From Sphingobacteriaceae bacterium (lineage in GTDB: Bacteria > Bacteroidota > Bacteroidia > B-17B0 > Aurantibacillaceae), in NCBI GenBank assembly GCA_013823565.1, contig PNMI01000005.1:1-64000 (forward strand): a stretch of 64,000 bases of DNA. The letters are read 5' to 3'. Position 1 is the stretch's first letter; the number at the start of each line of letters is the position of its first letter. The notes below the pieces were generated by a model. It had not been told where the DNA came from. It saw only the letters and a program-made list of their open reading frames with translations, and did no database searches. This document shows positions 1-8,192 of this stretch, piece after piece. A program made the translations under genes and the position numbers.

Positions 1-1
1 G

Positions 2-325
2 GCTGACCGTGGAGCGTACATCTGTCAATCTCAATCATTAAACTTGTTTATCCAAGACGCCAACTTTGCTAAATTATCTTCAGCACATTTCTACGCTTGG
101 AAAAAAGGATTAAAAACAGGTATGTATTACTTACGTACAAAAGCAGCAGCAGACGCTATTAAGTTTACAGTAGATCAAGCAGCTTTATCTGTACCAGTAT
201 TAGGTAACGAAGATCAATTATTAGTAGAGCGCGGACAAGCTCACGTATTAAGCTACGAAGAGCAACAAGCACAATTATCTTGTTCATTAGATAATCCAGA
301 TGCTTGCGAAGCTTGCGGATCTTAA
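2..325 (+). CDS. nrdA: Ribonucleoside-diphosphate reductase class I, alpha (large) subunit, 3' end (5' truncated by window)
   Basis: Open frame from the window start: [59 protein letters not shown]-terminal redox cysteines ...[14 protein letters not shown] typical of NrdA. Confidence 0.93.
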   Translation, partial: ADRGAYICQSQSLNLFIQDANFAKLSSAHFYAWKKGLKTGMYYLRTKAAADAIKFTVDQAALSVPVLGNEDQLLVERGQAHVLSYEEQQAQLSCSLDNPDACEACGS

Positions 326-332
326 AATAAAA

Positions 333-384
333 GTGTCACTTCGAGTGATTCGACGCAAGGAGAATTGTATCGAGAAGCGACACG
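333..384. repeat. Dispersed imperfect palindrome (gtgtcacttcgagt...tatcgagaagcgacac)
   Basis: Inverted arms GTGTCACTTCGAG / CGAGAAGCGACAC directly downstream of nrdA. Confidence 0.6.
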
Positions 385-411
385 AAAGAAAATAAGTTTA
401 ACCCTGAAAAA

Positions 412-446
412 AGGCCTCTCTGAAATTTTAGAGAGGCTTTTTTTTA
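412..446 (+). terminator. Rho-independent terminator
   Basis: gcctctc tgaaatttta gagaggc followed by T-run. Confidence 0.85.
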
Positions 447-458
447 AAGAATAGAGAT

Positions 459-740
459 ATGCAATCTTGCCCAAATTGTCATAAAGAAGGAATTAAAAAT
501 CTAGATCAACTGCGAGTAGGTCCAGATAGGAAAATAGAGTGTTCATTTTGTAAAAATGAATTTAGCGTTAAGAAATCAACTTGGTTGTTTTTGCTTTTCT
601 TTGTGGCGCTAAACATTGTCTCTTCTTTTTTCTTGGATTATAAATATGATATATTATTTTTTTTATCGAACGTCTCTCTTTTCTGTTTTATCAAAATGAA
701 ATATATTAAACTATATAATGTTAATGATATATGGAATTAA
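459..740 (+). CDS. Small zinc-ribbon/membrane hypothetical protein
   Basis: CPNC...CSFC pairs followed by two hydrophobic segments. Confidence 0.6.
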   Translation: MQSCPNCHKEGIKNLDQLRVGPDRKIECSFCKNEFSVKKSTWLFLLFFVALNIVSSFFLDYKYDILFFLSNVSLFCFIKMKYIKLYNVNDIWN

Positions 741-798
741 GTCGCGTTTTGGAGATTTGTAATCTAATTCCCAGAAATAGTCACCCAACTTTTTTTAT

Positions 799-1023
799 TT
801 AAAAATTAAAGAAATCTGCAACTGTAACTCCCAAAGCATCTGCTAGTTCTTTTAGGTAAAAAGCAGTAGGGTTTGATTTTCCATTCTCAACACGTTCTAT
901 GCTTTGGGGTTCTTTTCCACATTCATAAGCTAAGTCACGTTGAGACCAGCCTTTTTTGAGGCGTAGTTCAACAATTCGTTTACCTAGTTTATTTAAATAT
1001 GGTTGCTTTTTCATGAGCAACAC
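799..1023 (-). CDS. XRE-family helix-turn-helix transcriptional regulator
   Basis: GKRIVELRLKKGWSQRDLAYECGKEPQSIERVENGKSNPTAFYLKELADALGV; start may be the internal Met at 1014. Confidence 0.88.
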   Translation of the reverse strand: MLLMKKQPYLNKLGKRIVELRLKKGWSQRDLAYECGKEPQSIERVENGKSNPTAFYLKELADALGVTVADFFNF

Positions 1024-1052
1024 AAATCAACAGATAAGATGATTTATTTTCG

Positions 1053-1068
1053 TCAACAGATATGTTGA
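1053..1068. promoter_or_regulatory. Candidate operator palindrome TCAACAGATATGTTGA in the divergent intergenic region, with a half-site ATCAACAGAT at 1026-1035
   Basis: TCAACA-GATA-TGTTGA dyad between an XRE gene (-) and an HsdR_N-like gene (+). Confidence 0.45.
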
Positions 1069-1112
1069 TATATGTATTTTATATACATTTGTTTTATTAA
1101 TTAAATAATATT

Positions 1113-1946
1113 ATGGCAATTATTCCACAAAAAATTCAAACCAGAATAACTGAAGGGTTAAAGAAATTTCAACCTATTGTAGAATCAGCTAAAATCAGAG
1201 ATGTTAGTGAATCTGATACTGTTGTTATGTTAACAGGGATTTTATCAGATATTTTAGGATATGATAAATATGTGGATATAACTACAGAATTAGCTATACG
1301 TGGAACTTATTGTGACTTGGCTCTAAAGATAAATGATAAGATATCTTTATTAATTGAGGCAAAAGCTGTTGGGATTGACTTAAAGGAACAGCATGTTAAA
1401 CAGGTTGTAGATTATGCTGCTAATAAAGGAATTGAATGGGTTATCTTAACCAATTCAGTATCATGGAGAGTTTACAAAGTAGTTTTCTCAAAACCTATAC
1501 AAAATATTTTAGTGTGTGATATTGATTTTTTAAAACTTCGCCCAAAAGCTATTCAGGATATTGAAACAATATTTTTATTATCCAAAGAAGCTATTGCTAA
1601 AAATTCATTAGATGAGTATTTCACGCAAAAACAAGCTACCAATAAATTCATGATTGGGAATTTATTGAGTGAAGAATCAGTTTTAAATACCATTAAAAAA
1701 GAATTAAAACAGATTTATCCTGACATTAAAGTGACTAATGATGAAATAAGAACTGTTTTAGTTTCAGATGTTATTAAACGTGAGATATTGGAAGGCGAAT
1801 CCTCTGATGAGGCGAAAAAGAAAATAGCTAAAGCAAATAAACGAAAAGAAAAATTAAAGGAGAAAAAACCTGCTGATTCTGTTGTTCCGCAAATGTCAAA
1901 CGAAACTATTCCAACTGCTGAAAATACTATTGTTAGTGAAAATTAA
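1113..1946 (+). CDS. Orphan type I restriction enzyme HsdR N-terminal-domain-like protein
   Basis: RGTYCDLALKINDKISLLIEAKAVGIDLKEQHVKQVVDYAANKGIEWVILTNSVSWRVYKV: PD-(D/E)XK-like D...EAK core of the HsdR_N type; no helicase domain. Confidence 0.8.
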   Translation: MAIIPQKIQTRITEGLKKFQPIVESAKIRDVSESDTVVMLTGILSDILGYDKYVDITTELAIRGTYCDLALKINDKISLLIEAKAVGIDLKEQHVKQVVDYAANKGIEWVILTNSVSWRVYKVVFSKPIQNILVCDIDFLKLRPKAIQDIETIFLLSKEAIAKNSLDEYFTQKQATNKFMIGNLLSEESVLNTIKKELKQIYPDIKVTNDEIRTVLVSDVIKREILEGESSDEAKKKIAKANKRKEKLKEKKPADSVVPQMSNETIPTAENTIVSEN

Positions 1947-2124
1947 ATAAGAGTAGAGTCTTTAAAAGTCCAATGATTTTTATCATTGTGCTTTTTTGTT
2001 TTTGCAATTTGCATCCGCGCGCAAGAACAAATCCTACCACTTATCGAGAAAAAGTCGCCAGATATAAAGTGGCCATTTTTGGTTTGCATTTGTTTGCTAT
2101 TTTTAGTCAATAAATTTAGTTGAA

Positions 2125-2562
2125 ATGAGAATATACCTTTTTTTAGTTTTATCACTTATTTGCTTTAACAACATGGTGCTGTCCCAAAACGATGAGCCTA
2201 TCATCGATTCAGCATACAAATTCAGGTATGCTGATGCAAGGGTTTTTAATAATTTACCTCATGGGATTTATAAATTTAATACAGATTTAGACTATATTAC
2301 CTTTATGTCGCAATACTATCAGGAAGGCTTATTTCATCCACAATTTTTTAAAAGTGATGAGATGGGAATTGTAATTAATTATGAAAGCACTTCCATCGGT
2401 TCTGGTAAACGAGTAAATGCCGTTTTTGAAACTACAAACTATATTGTAATACAATTGGGACAATACAGCTCTTATATTCAATTTCAAGCCATGAATGAAC
2501 AACAAATATGTTTAGCACTCAAAAAATCGAAAAAAGAAGTGGTAATACAGGAAGTGAATTGA
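2125..2562 (+). CDS. Secreted hypothetical protein
   Basis: Signal peptide-like MRIYLFLVLSLICFNNMVLSQ; no recognised domain. Confidence 0.6.
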   Translation: MRIYLFLVLSLICFNNMVLSQNDEPIIDSAYKFRYADARVFNNLPHGIYKFNTDLDYITFMSQYYQEGLFHPQFFKSDEMGIVINYESTSIGSGKRVNAVFETTNYIVIQLGQYSSYIQFQAMNEQQICLALKKSKKEVVIQEVN

Positions 2563-2660
2563 TAGTACGAAATCCAGTTGTATTTAAAATGCTAGGGTAT
2601 ATCAAAAGCTCAATGATTAAATTCATTGGGCTTTTTTGTTTTTATAATTGCATCTGCGCA

Positions 2661-2693
2661 AGACCTGACAGGTTTTTAAAACCTGTCAGGTCT
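2661..2693. repeat. REP-like palindrome copy 1 (AGACCTGACAGGTTTT-T-AAAACCTGTCAGGTCT)
   Basis: Perfect 16-bp inverted arms with a 1-nt centre, upstream of the RAYT gene. Confidence 0.85.
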
Positions 2694-2723
2694 GCCTAGT
2701 ACCATGTTGGACTTTTTATAAAA

Positions 2724-2740
2724 TGCTACAATCTGTAGCA
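2724..2740. promoter_or_regulatory. Dyad TGCTACAATCTGTAGCA (TACA-N-TGTA type)
   Basis: Perfect arms TGCTACA/TGTAGCA; a near-identical dyad lies at 18268-18286. Confidence 0.4.
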
Positions 2741-2775
2741 AAGTCGCGTTTTAAAATTACTTTACTTTGTGTAAT

Positions 2776-2810
2776 TACACCTGTCAGGTTTTTAAAACCT
2801 GACAGGTGTA
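2776..2810. repeat. REP-like palindrome copy 2 (TACACCTGTCAGGTTTT-T-AAAACCTGACAGGTGTA)
   Basis: Perfect 17-bp inverted arms immediately upstream of the RAYT start. Confidence 0.85.
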
Positions 2811-2827
2811 GCAAACGAACGAATAAA

Positions 2828-3379
2828 ATGCAAAATATAGAGCCGTTACAAGAAGGAAAAGTATATCATATTTATAACCGAGGAATCAATAGTACTGAAT
2901 TGTTTTTTGAATCGGACAATTACGATTATTTTATAAAACTATACGGAAACTATATAGATCCAATTGCCGATACATATGCTTGGTGCTTAATGAAAAATCA
3001 TTTTCATTTTTTAGTTAGGATAAAAGATGAAGCTCCAAAAACGCCGCATCAAAGTTTTTCTAATTTATTTAATGCTTACACAAAAGCTATCAATAAAAGA
3101 TACAACAGGCACAGTAGTCTTTTTCAAAGGCCTTTTAAAAGAAAATTAGTAGATAATGAGACATATTTCAAAAACTTAATCCTTTATATTCATAACAACC
3201 CAGTTAATCATGGAGTTTGTGAAAACGCTATGGACTATGCTTGGAGCTCTTATTTAACCTGTGTTTCGGATAAGGTCACCAATTTGAAAAAAGCTGAGGT
3301 CATTGATTTATTTGAAGATTTGGAGAATTTTAAAAGTCTACATAAGCTAATCGTAGAAATTCCAGAATTGGAGTTTTAG
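2828..3379 (+). CDS. REP-associated tyrosine transposase (RAYT / Y1_Tnp, IS200-like)
   Basis: YHIYNRGINS...CLMKNHFHFLVRI...RHSSLFQRPFKRKLVDNETYFKNLILYIHNNPV; ATG at 2828 preferred over the track start at 2723. Confidence 0.93.
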   Translation: MQNIEPLQEGKVYHIYNRGINSTELFFESDNYDYFIKLYGNYIDPIADTYAWCLMKNHFHFLVRIKDEAPKTPHQSFSNLFNAYTKAINKRYNRHSSLFQRPFKRKLVDNETYFKNLILYIHNNPVNHGVCENAMDYAWSSYLTCVSDKVTNLKKAEVIDLFEDLENFKSLHKLIVEIPELEF

Positions 3380-3395
3380 TCCCATCACAAAGCCC

Positions 3396-3417
3396 CGAAA
3401 GGTTTTAAAACCTTTCG
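3396..3417. repeat. REP-like palindrome copy 3 (CGAAAGGTTTTAAAACCTTTCG)
   Basis: Perfect 22-bp palindrome just downstream of the RAYT gene. Confidence 0.8.
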
Positions 3418-3480
3418 AGTCTGCAACCAAGCAAATGGCATACGTCTTAAAATTATCTTATCTTTAATAGAGGTAATTTC

Positions 3481-3516
3481 TTTGCGTCTTTTTTTAAATG
3501 CTGCGTCTTTAGGTTT
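3481..3516 (+). promoter_or_regulatory. Candidate ECF-sigma promoter/regulatory element upstream of sigZ (TTTGCGTC-N14-GCGTCTTTAGG)
   Basis: Matches the 4063-4100 element with identical 22-nt spacing between the two GCGTC boxes. Confidence 0.55.
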
Positions 3517-4062
3517 ATGACAACAACTACCGAAACTATATGGAAAGCTTTTCACAAGGAGTTATTTAACTTCATCAACAAACGCGTGAATGATAAAGAG
3601 GCCTCAAACGACATTTTGCAGGATGTATTTATTAAAATTCATTTAAAGCTCAAAACCCTGAGTGATAAGGACAAATTGGCTTCTTGGGTATATCAAATCA
3701 CTCGAAACAGCATTTTAGATTATTTTAGAAAGCAAAAAAATAAAGCTCCTTTATCAGATAATTTAATAGAACTAGAAGAAGAAAAAGTATTTAATGCCGA
3801 ATTGGTAAAATGCTTAAAGCCCATGATTAACCAATTACCTGACAATTATAAAGAAGCTATTTTACAAACCGAAATGGGTGCATTGTCTCAAAAAGAATAT
3901 GCCGATAAATTAGGTATTTCTTATTCGGGCGCTAAATCTCGTATTCAAAGAGCGCGTCAGCAATTGCACAGTTTGTTTAATGAGTGCTGTTCTATTCAAT
4001 CAGATAAATACGGAAATATTATGGAGCATGAATGTAAAAAAGATTGCGGTTGTCAATCTTAA
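3517..4062 (+). CDS. sigZ: RNA polymerase ECF sigma factor, SigZ type, with Cys-rich C-terminal tail
   Basis: IWKAFHKELFNFINKRVNDKEASNDILQDVFIKIHLKLKTL...LASWVYQITRNSILDYFRK...GAKSRIQRARQQL; tail ECCSIQSDKYGNIMEHECKKDCGCQS. Confidence 0.9.
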   Translation: MTTTTETIWKAFHKELFNFINKRVNDKEASNDILQDVFIKIHLKLKTLSDKDKLASWVYQITRNSILDYFRKQKNKAPLSDNLIELEEEKVFNAELVKCLKPMINQLPDNYKEAILQTEMGALSQKEYADKLGISYSGAKSRIQRARQQLHSLFNECCSIQSDKYGNIMEHECKKDCGCQS

Positions 4063-4100
4063 TTTGCGTCCTTTTTAAAAGTGAGCGTCTATAGGTTATA
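4063..4100 (+). promoter_or_regulatory. Second copy of the candidate SigZ-type element (TTTGCGTC-N14-GCGTCTATAGG)
   Basis: Near-identical to 3481-3516; precedes the Cys-rich peptide gene. Confidence 0.55.
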
Positions 4101-4136
4101 AAATAAATAAATGTATAACCTTAAAATTTAAACATC

Positions 4137-4286
4137 ATGGAAAATCAAAATCAATCATGTTCTTGTAACTCAAACAACTGTCAAACAACAAACACAACTG
4201 CAAATACTTGTAATTGTTCTTGTAATTGCAATACCTGCAATTGCAATAAAAATACTTGCGATTGTAACTCTAGTAAATGTTGTTAA
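4137..4286 (+). CDS. 49-aa Cys-rich, metallothionein-like peptide (below the ORF-track cutoff)
   Basis: MENQNQSCSCNSNNCQTTNTTANTCNCSCNCNTCNCNKNTCDCNSSKCC*, 13 Cys in 49 aa, several CxC motifs; followed by a terminator. Confidence 0.8.
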   Translation: MENQNQSCSCNSNNCQTTNTTANTCNCSCNCNTCNCNKNTCDCNSSKCC

Positions 4287-4298
4287 TTAGTAAAACAA

Positions 4299-4330
4299 AA
4301 AAGAGGCTTGAATTTTCAAGCCTCTTTTTT
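4299..4330 (+). terminator. Rho-independent terminator
   Basis: aagaggcttg aatttt caagcctctttttt. Confidence 0.88.
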
Positions 4331-4516
4331 AATGTTTTTGTTTTATCAAAGAATTGTTTTAAAATTAGGCTTCTTTGATCTATAAAATAAGCCTATTCAA
4401 GTCTACCAAGCTGAGTTGAAATAATGGTATGTAAAATCCTAGGCGTTCAAGATATAAATTATTAAATCAGATTTAGTTCATATTAAATATGTGATATATT
4501 TTGTTACTTTTAGGCG

Positions 4517-5710
4517 ATGATTACATGGTTTAATAAGCTTATAAATGTTGGTGTAAAACCAATGTATCAGCCTTGGGAAATTTATTTGACTCGTAAACTC
4601 AATTTAATTACTTGCATTACCATGTGTAATATGATTATTGCCTTGGTGTTTTTTCAATCAACAGGATACACGCACATTTTTATAGATTGTTTATTGTCGT
4701 TGATCGTTTTGCCTTTTTTAATTTTATTGAACCGTTACAAAAATTATATATGGACAGCTTACGGATTTTATTTCGTTGGATTTAGTTTGTTGGCATCAAT
4801 GTGTCTTAAAATGGGTATAGATTCTTACATCATTTTGTTTTACTTTCCTATGATGATTAGTTTGATTCAATTGCTCGGTAGGCGAGAGACTTTGAGGCAT
4901 TTAGTGGTGATTAGTGTTTTTTGTTTCTTTACTATTATTGTTATAGTTATTGGTTACAATGGTAATATTTATAATTTTGAAATGGGCAACGGAGCGTTTA
5001 AACATACAAAGTTGTTTAATATCATTCTCTGTTTTTCATCAGCTCTTGCCTTTAATATCAGTTTAGTAATGGAGTCTATTGCACAAGAAAATCTGATTAA
5101 AAAAATGTTGAAAGAAAAAGAAATATTATTGGCAGAGGTTTTTCATCGGGTTAAAAACAATATGAATATTGTGACGAGTTTGTTAAATCTTAAAAAAGAG
5201 ATTTCAAATTCTCAGGAAGTAAAAGATGCTTTAGAAGATTGTAGAAACCGAGTATTTTCGATGGCTTTGGTTCATCAAACTATTTTTAATAATGATAGTA
5301 TTGTAGAGCTAAATTTTAAAGCTTATATCGAAAGTTTAACTACCGAAATCAAAAATTCTTTAAGGAGTAATAAACCAGTTGATATTCATTTAGATACAGA
5401 GCTGGTGATGTTGGATTTATCGAGCGCCATACCATGTGGTTTGATATTAAATGAATTAATTACTAATTCATTTAAATATGCTAGCAACGAGGACAAATTA
5501 ATTATACATATTAAGTTGCGTCACTTCAATAATATGATTGAGTTAGAGGTAAGAGATAACGGGAAAGGATTGCCTGAAAATTGGAAACAAAACAACCATA
5601 GTTTAGGAATGGAACTGATAAGTTCCTTATCTCAGCAATTAGATGGCACGCATCAGTTTAAAAACGATGATGGCTTAGTTTTTAGGCTAGTATTTAAGTT
5701 AAAATCATAA
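4517..5710 (+). CDS. Membrane sensor histidine kinase (HisKA_2 type)
   Basis: Multiple TM segments; H-box LLAEVFHRVKNNMNIVTSLLNLKKE; HATPase LNELITNSFKYA...DNGKGLP...LGMELISSL. Confidence 0.92.
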   Translation: MITWFNKLINVGVKPMYQPWEIYLTRKLNLITCITMCNMIIALVFFQSTGYTHIFIDCLLSLIVLPFLILLNRYKNYIWTAYGFYFVGFSLLASMCLKMGIDSYIILFYFPMMISLIQLLGRRETLRHLVVISVFCFFTIIVIVIGYNGNIYNFEMGNGAFKHTKLFNIILCFSSALAFNISLVMESIAQENLIKKMLKEKEILLAEVFHRVKNNMNIVTSLLNLKKEISNSQEVKDALEDCRNRVFSMALVHQTIFNNDSIVELNFKAYIESLTTEIKNSLRSNKPVDIHLDTELVMLDLSSAIPCGLILNELITNSFKYASNEDKLIIHIKLRHFNNMIELEVRDNGKGLPENWKQNNHSLGMELISSLSQQLDGTHQFKNDDGLVFRLVFKLKS

Positions 5711-5815
5711 AAGGAATCCATTTCTTAGCTATAATTTAATAAAATAATAGTATAGCCATTATGTGAATTATTAAAAATCTCGTACATTCAATTTCAAATT
5801 AGTTAGCTAAAAAGT

Positions 5816-8131
5816 ATGCGTCTTAAAGTTCTAGGCACTATTTTAATTTGTTTGTTTGCGTTATTTAATTCGTATTCGCAAAAATCAGTGCTAGATTCCT
5901 TAATAGCCGTTTCAAAAACTGCAAAAGCGGATACTAATAAAGCACTTTTATTGATTAATATAGCAAGAGAGGCTACTTACAAAAGAAAATTTGATTTAGC
6001 TAACCAATATGGAAGAGAAGCGCTTGCTTTTTCAGAAAAACTAAATTATGTAAGAGGAATTAATAACTCAACATACTACATAGGATATAACTATTTTAAG
6101 CAAAACGACAATGATAATGCTATCAAGTATTTGAGTAAAGCACTTAACTTATTTGAATTAGCGAAAAGCAATGTTGGCATTGGCCTAGCGTCTGGAAGTT
6201 TAGGTAGCACCTACTATCGATTGGATATTTATCCTAAAGCCTTAGACTATTTTTTATTAGCATTTAAAACATATGAAGTTCTGGGGCAAAAACTCAGTAT
6301 GGCTGGATTCGCTGGAAATATTGGCGCTATTTATAACTCTATGAAGGAGGATGATAAAGCCTTAGAGTTTTATCAAAAATCATTAAAAATTAATGAGGAA
6401 ATAAAAAGTGAACAAGGAAAAGCCATTAATTATGTTTGTATAGCGAATGTTTATAATGAACAAAAAAAGTATAACCAAGCTTTGGAATATCATGAAAAAG
6501 CCCTAGTTATAAATGAAAAAATTGGTTCCAAAAGCTATATTGCGAATAACTTAGCTAATATTGGTTTAGTAAAAGTAAATTTAAAAGATTACAAGGGAGC
6601 TATGGAAACGTTCAACCTTGCTCTTGAAAAAGTAAAGGATTTAAATGATACATTGAGTCTTGCGACCATCGAGCGTAATATAGCCGATTTGTATTTTGAG
6701 ACAAAAGATTATAAAGAATCAGAAAAACACCTCAAAGAAGCGCTGGTGTTGGCTATAAAGAAAAATAGTATAAGGCTTCAAAAGGATTTATACTTTAGTT
6801 TGCATAATTTATATGCAGCTACGGGTCAATATGAATTAAGTTTGGAAAATCTTAAAAAATATATTCCATTAAAGGACTCTTTGTATGGTATCTCTAATCA
6901 AAAAGCCATTTTACAAAAGCAAATGCAATTTGATTTTGAAACAAAGGAAGCTATTACAAAAGCTGAATTTATTAAATCTCAGTCGGAAAAACAGTTGGAG
7001 ATTGAAAGAAGAAAGCAAGCAATTGTTCAGCTTGAAAAAGATAATGCTTTAAATCAATTAAGCTTAACAGAGTCTAATTTAAAGCTTAAAGAAAAGCAAG
7101 TTGAAACAGAAGCGCAAAAGAAACAGGTTGAGCTTTTAAATAAAGATAAATTACTTCAGGAAGCCGAAGCTCAAAAAAAAGCAAAAGAGCTCGAGCAGCA
7201 AAAACAGTTGCGGAATTTATTTATTGGAGGTGTATTTTTATTATTATGTTTTGCTGTGTATATTTTATTTAACTTAAGTAAAAGTAAAAAAACCAATAAG
7301 ATTATTGAAAAGCAAAAACAAGAAGTTGAACATCAAAAGCACATGGTTGATGAGAAACAAAAAGAAATTGTGGATAGTATTAACTACGCTCAACGCATTC
7401 AATATGCTCTATTGGCCAATAAAAAATTATTGGATGATAATTTACGCGACTACTTTTTATATTTTCAGCCAAAAGATGTGGTAAGTGGAGATTTTTACTG
7501 GGCTTCAAAAATTATAAATAAAAATGGAACAGAGACTTTTACTTTAGTTACAGCAGATAGCACGGGGCATGGAGTTCCAGGTGCTATTATGAGTATGTTA
7601 AATATTGCTTGCTTAAACGAATCAATTAAAGGAGATAAAGTAACGGAGCCAGCTGATATTTTAAATGCCACGCGCCATAAGGTGATTAATCACTTAATGC
7701 ATGATGGTAGTGAAGAAGGAGGAAAAGATGGAATGGATTGTAGTTTGATATGTTTTGATTTTAAGCATTATAAACTAACCTATGCAGCAGCTAATAATCC
7801 AATATGGATTGTAAGAAAAAATACTTTAATAGTGTTAGCGGCAGATAAAATGCCTATTGGTAAACACGATAAAGATAATATCCCTTTTAAGCAAACAGAA
7901 GTAGAACTTCAAAAAGGAGATATTGTGTATACATTTACGGATGGTTATGCCGATCAGTTTGGTGGGCCGAAAGGAAAAAAATATAAATATAAACAACTCG
8001 AAGAATTATTATTGTCTATTCATAACAAACCAATGTCAGTCCAGCATGATATGATACGCCAATCGCTTAATGATTGGAAAGGCAATTTAGAACAGGTTGA
8101 CGATGTATGTGTGATTGGTATTCGTATTTAA
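5816..8131 (+). CDS. TPR-repeat sensor with C-terminal PP2C/SpoIIE serine phosphatase domain
   Basis: Signal peptide, several TPRs, coiled coil, TM, then DYFLYFQPKDVVSGDFYW...TADSTGHGVPGAIMSMLN...FTDGYADQFGG. Confidence 0.93.
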   Translation: MRLKVLGTILICLFALFNSYSQKSVLDSLIAVSKTAKADTNKALLLINIAREATYKRKFDLANQYGREALAFSEKLNYVRGINNSTYYIGYNYFKQNDNDNAIKYLSKALNLFELAKSNVGIGLASGSLGSTYYRLDIYPKALDYFLLAFKTYEVLGQKLSMAGFAGNIGAIYNSMKEDDKALEFYQKSLKINEEIKSEQGKAINYVCIANVYNEQKKYNQALEYHEKALVINEKIGSKSYIANNLANIGLVKVNLKDYKGAMETFNLALEKVKDLNDTLSLATIERNIADLYFETKDYKESEKHLKEALVLAIKKNSIRLQKDLYFSLHNLYAATGQYELSLENLKKYIPLKDSLYGISNQKAILQKQMQFDFETKEAITKAEFIKSQSEKQLEIERRKQAIVQLEKDNALNQLSLTESNLKLKEKQVETEAQKKQVELLNKDKLLQEAEAQKKAKELEQQKQLRNLFIGGVFLLLCFAVYILFNLSKSKKTNKIIEKQKQEVEHQKHMVDEKQKEIVDSINYAQRIQYALLANKKLLDDNLRDYFLYFQPKDVVSGDFYWASKIINKNGTETFTLVTADSTGHGVPGAIMSMLNIACLNESIKGDKVTEPADILNATRHKVINHLMHDGSEEGGKDGMDCSLICFDFKHYKLTYAAANNPIWIVRKNTLIVLAADKMPIGKHDKDNIPFKQTEVELQKGDIVYTFTDGYADQFGGPKGKKYKYKQLEELLLSIHNKPMSVQHDMIRQSLNDWKGNLEQVDDVCVIGIRI

Positions 8132-8192
8132 GAGATTTATTATTTCAATTTCAAAAAAAATCCTATCTTAATATTTGATAACGCCTGTTTCT

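Noticed and set aside
799-1946. Complete restriction-modification system
   Set aside because: Only an HsdR_N-like domain and an XRE regulator; no methyltransferase or specificity subunit nearby.
1943-2155. 70-aa minus-strand ORF
   Set aside because: Covers an intergenic repeat/terminator region and the start of the next gene; no coding evidence.
2508-2699. 63-aa plus-strand ORF
   Set aside because: Runs through a terminator-like repeat and the REP palindrome; not plausible as a gene.
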